A DNA stretch of 16,521 nt from Candidatus Zixiibacteriota bacterium (lineage in GTDB: Bacteria > Zixibacteria > MSB-5A5 > GN15 > FEB-12): the NCBI GenBank assembly GCA_016213305.1, contig JACRAV010000253.1, positions 1-16,521 on the forward strand. Reading direction: 5' to 3'. The position numbers and the translations under genes were made by a program. Of the stretch, positions 14,107-16,521 are shown one piece after another (position 1 is the stretch's first letter; each line of letters starts with the position of its first letter). The notes under the pieces were generated by a model. That model saw only the letters and a program-made list of their open reading frames with translations. It did no database searches and had not been told where the DNA came from.

Positions 14107-14835
14107 ATGAACCGAGCTCAACGCGCCCTGATCATCTTTCCCACCTACAACGAGAAAGACAACATCGAAAAAATCGTCCACGGGGTGCTTCCGCTCGACC
14201 CCCGGATCAACGTCCTGATCGTTGACGACAACTCCCCCGACGGCACCGGCGACATCGCCGACCGGCTGGCGCAGAAGGAAGCCAAGGTCAGCGTCCTGCA
14301 TCGCCAGAAGAAAGAAGGTCTCGGCAAGGCGTATATCGCCGGCTTTCGCTGGGCCATCGAGCAGGGGTTTGATTTCATTTTCGAAATGGACGCCGATTTT
14401 TCCCACGGCCCCGAATATCTCAGGGATTTTCTCATGGAGATCCAGAACAACGATGTCGTGATCGGCTCCCGGTATATAACCGGCGTCAACGTCATCAACT
14501 GGCCGATGTCGCGTCTCTTGTTGTCGTATTTTGCCAATGTCTATACCCGTATGATCACCGGTTTGCCGCTCCGCGACGCCACCGGCGGGTTCAAATGCTT
14601 CCGGCGGGAAGTGCTTGAAGCGATCAATTTGGACGCCGTCAAATCCTCCGGCTATTCTTTCCAGATCGAAATGTCGATGCGGGCCTGGAAAAAGGGATTC
14701 CGCATCAAGGAAATCCCGATCGTCTTCTACGAACGCCGCGCCGGATCTTCAAAAATGTCCAAGAAGATCATGCGCGAGGCGATCTGGATGGTCTGGAGTC
14801 TCCGGATCAAGGCCATTTTTGGCCTGCTTAAGTAA
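14107..14835 (+). CDS. DPM1-type polyprenol-phosphate glycosyltransferase (GT2)
   Basis: The 242-residue soluble GT2 closely follows the dolichol/polyprenol-phosphate mannosyltransferase pattern: IIFPTYNEKDNI (9-20), VDDNSPDGTGDIA (39-51), LGKAYIAGFRWA (72-83), EMDADFSHGPE with the metal-binding DAD at 95-97, GSRYI, DATGGFKCFRRE (157-168) and GYSFQIEM (182-189). The family forms polyprenyl-phosphate-mannose or a related sugar at the cytoplasmic face, and this short form lacks a membrane anchor. It lies 15 bases after the YfhO gene. The cluster thus holds two carrier-charging GT2 enzymes and two candidate users (GT-C and YfhO). The exact sugar cannot be assigned. Confidence 0.9.
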   Translation: MNRAQRALIIFPTYNEKDNIEKIVHGVLPLDPRINVLIVDDNSPDGTGDIADRLAQKEAKVSVLHRQKKEGLGKAYIAGFRWAIEQGFDFIFEMDADFSHGPEYLRDFLMEIQNNDVVIGSRYITGVNVINWPMSRLLLSYFANVYTRMITGLPLRDATGGFKCFRREVLEAINLDAVKSSGYSFQIEMSMRAWKKGFRIKEIPIVFYERRAGSSKMSKKIMREAIWMVWSLRIKAIFGLLK

Positions 14836-14845
14836 CTCATCCGAC

Positions 14846-15718
14846 GTGTCTGCCCAAAACGTCAGCGTCTCCGTCATCATCGTCACTCACAATTCCTCTG
14901 CCACTATCGGCGACTGCCTGCGCGCCCTTCCGGCCGCCTGCCCCGGCCTCGCGTTTGAAATTATTGTCGTCGATAACGATTCCCGCGACGACACCGCCAC
15001 TATCGTCTCCGCGATCGATCCGAAGGCGCACCAGCTCAGGCAAACCCGCAACCTCGGCTTCGGCGCCGCATGCAATGTCGGCGCTCAGTCTGCCGGTGGA
15101 ACATACCTTCTCTTTTTGAATCCCGACGCCATTCTGGATGCCGGCGCGGTGCGTTCTCTGGTCGATGTCTGCGCCAACACCGCCAATGCCGGTTTTGTCG
15201 TGCCGCGCCTCCGTTACCCCGACGGGCGGTTTCAGCCCAGTTGTCGCAAACTGCCGACCATCGGCAATATGATCTTCTCGCGCGGCTCCGTCATTGCCCG
15301 CCTGTTTTTTCTCGCTGATACGTCCCAGTCGGCGCGCTATACCCTTCCCGATTTCGCCCAGACAACCGAGGTCGAGGCGGTGGCCGGAACCGTCGCTCTC
15401 ATTGATCGCTCGACATTTTTGTCGGCAGGCGGGTTTGACCAACGCTTCTTTCTATACATGGAAGACACTGATCTTTCCCTGCGCCTGAGCCGTCAGGGAC
15501 TGAAACACTTGTTTGTCCCCGTAGCCGGAGCCGTGCATCGATGGGGGAGAGGGAGCGCCGCCGGCAAAGTCACCCGAATCTGGCGCCATCACTTCTCGGT
15601 CTGGCAGTATTTCCTCAAGCATTATCCCAATGGTTTTTCGGTCGTCCTCTTGCCGTTGTTGTTATTTATGAATGGATTCGCGGCGGTCATTATGCCGGAT
15701 CGTCGAACGGATGCCTGA
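14846..15718 (+). CDS. Rhamnosyltransferase-like GT2 glycosyltransferase
   Basis: The 290-residue protein matches the WbbL/rhamnosyltransferase-like branch of GT2: SVIIVTHNSSATIGDCL (9-25), EIIVVDNDSRDDT (38-50), RNLGFGAACNVGA (68-80), FLNPDAIL (90-97), AGGFDQRFFLYMEDTDLSLR (194-213) and the downstream HRWGRGS (231-237). Such enzymes add sugars to lipid-linked O-antigen, galactan or exopolysaccharide intermediates in the cytoplasm. GTG 14846 is chosen because the GT2 fold begins seven residues later. The frame is open far upstream, but that part overlaps the DPM1-type gene and does not look like protein. It lies 10 bases after its neighbour and two bases before the next ATG. Confidence 0.88.
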   Translation: MSAQNVSVSVIIVTHNSSATIGDCLRALPAACPGLAFEIIVVDNDSRDDTATIVSAIDPKAHQLRQTRNLGFGAACNVGAQSAGGTYLLFLNPDAILDAGAVRSLVDVCANTANAGFVVPRLRYPDGRFQPSCRKLPTIGNMIFSRGSVIARLFFLADTSQSARYTLPDFAQTTEVEAVAGTVALIDRSTFLSAGGFDQRFFLYMEDTDLSLRLSRQGLKHLFVPVAGAVHRWGRGSAAGKVTRIWRHHFSVWQYFLKHYPNGFSVVLLPLLLFMNGFAAVIMPDRRTDA

Positions 15719-15720
15719 CT

Positions 15721-16521
15721 ATGCCGATTCCATCTATATTTCATCTGCTCGCCAGTCTCGCCCTCACTCTCTTTCTGGCGCCCCTGGCCATCCGCTTGGG
15801 GAAACGCTTCGATCTTCTGGACCATCCCGGCCGCCACAAACGCCACCAACAGCCGGTCCCCTTTCTCGGCGGCACGGTCCTCTTTGTAACCTTCTGGATG
15901 ACCGTTCTTTCCGTCGGATGGATTCGCGGCGTCCCCGCCCTCGAACCATCGGAATCTGTCCCGTGGATATTTGCCGGATCCCTTGTCGTATTCTTAATTG
16001 GCCTGCTTGATGATCTTCGCCCGCAGTCCGCGCTCGTCAAGCTGACCGTCGAAGCTGTCGCCGGATTACTTTTGTACATGGGCGGATTGAAAGTTGACCC
16101 GATCTCGATTCCGTTCATGGGCCAATGGGCGCTTGGACCCTGGTCAGCCCTGGTCACCATTGCGTGGGTGATTGGCCTGACCAACGCCATCAATCTCATC
16201 GACGGCCTCGACGGCCTCGCCGCCGGCGTCTCATTAATCGCGGCGGCGGTGATGGCGGTCCTGGGAATCGTCTATCAAGTGGGATCGGTGCTCACGATTG
16301 CGGCCACCCTCATCGGTTTCCTTTCCGTGTTTCTCTGGTACAATCGATACCCGGCGCGACTGTTTCTGGGCGATTCCGGCTCGCTTCAGATCGGACTGTA
16401 TTTTGCCATCATTTCGCTCGCGGTGCCATTCAAGTCTTACACCGCCGCGGCCCTCTATCTGCCTCTGCTGGCGCTCGGCGTGCCGATTCTGGAAACGGCT
16501 GTATCGATTCTGCGGAGAATC
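15721..16521 (+). CDS. WecA/MraY-like polyprenyl-phosphate phosphoglycosyl transferase, 3' end outside window
   Basis: The frame is open from ATG 15721 to the window end (267 codons), so the C-terminus is missing. It is a polytopic PNPT enzyme that transfers a sugar-1-phosphate to undecaprenyl phosphate, the first step of many lipid-linked glycans. Signatures are DLLDHPGRHKRHQQPVPFLGG (31-51), GLLDDLRP with the Mg-binding Asp pair (97-98), TNAINLIDGLDGLAAG (154-169) and RLFLGDSGSLQIG (213-225). The late HxH-type loop expected in WecA-like enzymes would lie beyond the end. Lack of MraY-specific context (no mur genes) and the neighbouring glycosyltransferases favour a WecA-like role starting the cluster's glycan. 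Confidence 0.92.
   Translation, partial: MPIPSIFHLLASLALTLFLAPLAIRLGKRFDLLDHPGRHKRHQQPVPFLGGTVLFVTFWMTVLSVGWIRGVPALEPSESVPWIFAGSLVVFLIGLLDDLRPQSALVKLTVEAVAGLLLYMGGLKVDPISIPFMGQWALGPWSALVTIAWVIGLTNAINLIDGLDGLAAGVSLIAAAVMAVLGIVYQVGSVLTIAATLIGFLSVFLWYNRYPARLFLGDSGSLQIGLYFAIISLAVPFKSYTAAALYLPLLALGVPILETAVSILRRI

Noticed and set aside
14615..14845. N-terminal extension of the rhamnosyltransferase-like GT2
   Set aside because: It overlaps the conserved 3' part of the DPM1-type gene in another frame, and the GT2 fold starts just after GTG 14846.

Overview
All genes in this 16.5 kb window lie on the + strand of a moderately GC-rich bacterial chromosome. A two-subunit-type glycine decarboxylase, polyisoprenyl-phosphate sugar synthases and YfhO-type membrane proteins suggest a Gram-negative, probably uncultured lineage such as the FCB group or Zixibacteria. 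That placement is inference. I see no mobile element, CRISPR array, tRNA or rRNA. GTG and TTG starts are common. TAG ends five of the twelve other genes whose stop lies in the window, so it is an ordinary stop codon here.

Region 1 (1-2219): the 3' end of a thioredoxin-fold/TPR gene, a perfect 11-bp hairpin, then glycine dehydrogenase subunit 2 (gcvPB). The gcvPB frame is broken by a TAG at 1954-1956, exactly where the family has a conserved Tyr. The C-terminal coding sequence continues undamaged in the same frame to 2169, followed by a strong intrinsic terminator.

Region 2 (2230-3633): one gene for a fused double-ATPase ABC protein of the ECF/cobalt type, with no permease partner nearby.

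Region 3 (3634-7468): a pyrimidine operon, pyrR-pyrB-pyrC-carbon-nitrogen hydrolase, with overlapping genes. The 320-base leader holds a near-consensus sigma70 promoter and a stem-loop with the CNGNGA hexaloop and asymmetric bulge expected of a PyrR-binding RNA. It also holds a 32-codon leader ORF whose Shine-Dalgarno lies in the 3' arm of that stem and whose stop codon overlaps the pyrR start. This suggests UMP feedback on the operon through PyrR, possibly by translational coupling rather than by classical attenuation alone.

Region 4 (7549-16521, runs off the end): seven tightly packed genes for lipid-linked glycan assembly at the inner membrane. They encode a GT-C membrane glycosyltransferase with a TPR-like tail, a membrane-anchored GT2, a flippase-like LPG_synthase_TM protein, a large YfhO-family membrane protein, a soluble DPM1-type synthase, a rhamnosyltransferase-like GT2 and a WecA/MraY-like phosphoglycosyl transferase. 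The likely scheme is that GT2 enzymes charge polyprenyl phosphate with sugars on the cytoplasmic side, carriers are moved across the membrane, and GT-C/YfhO proteins use them outside on a surface glycan or protein. The final product cannot be read from the sequence.

The best candidates for something new are the recoded or broken gcvPB and the pyrR leader.
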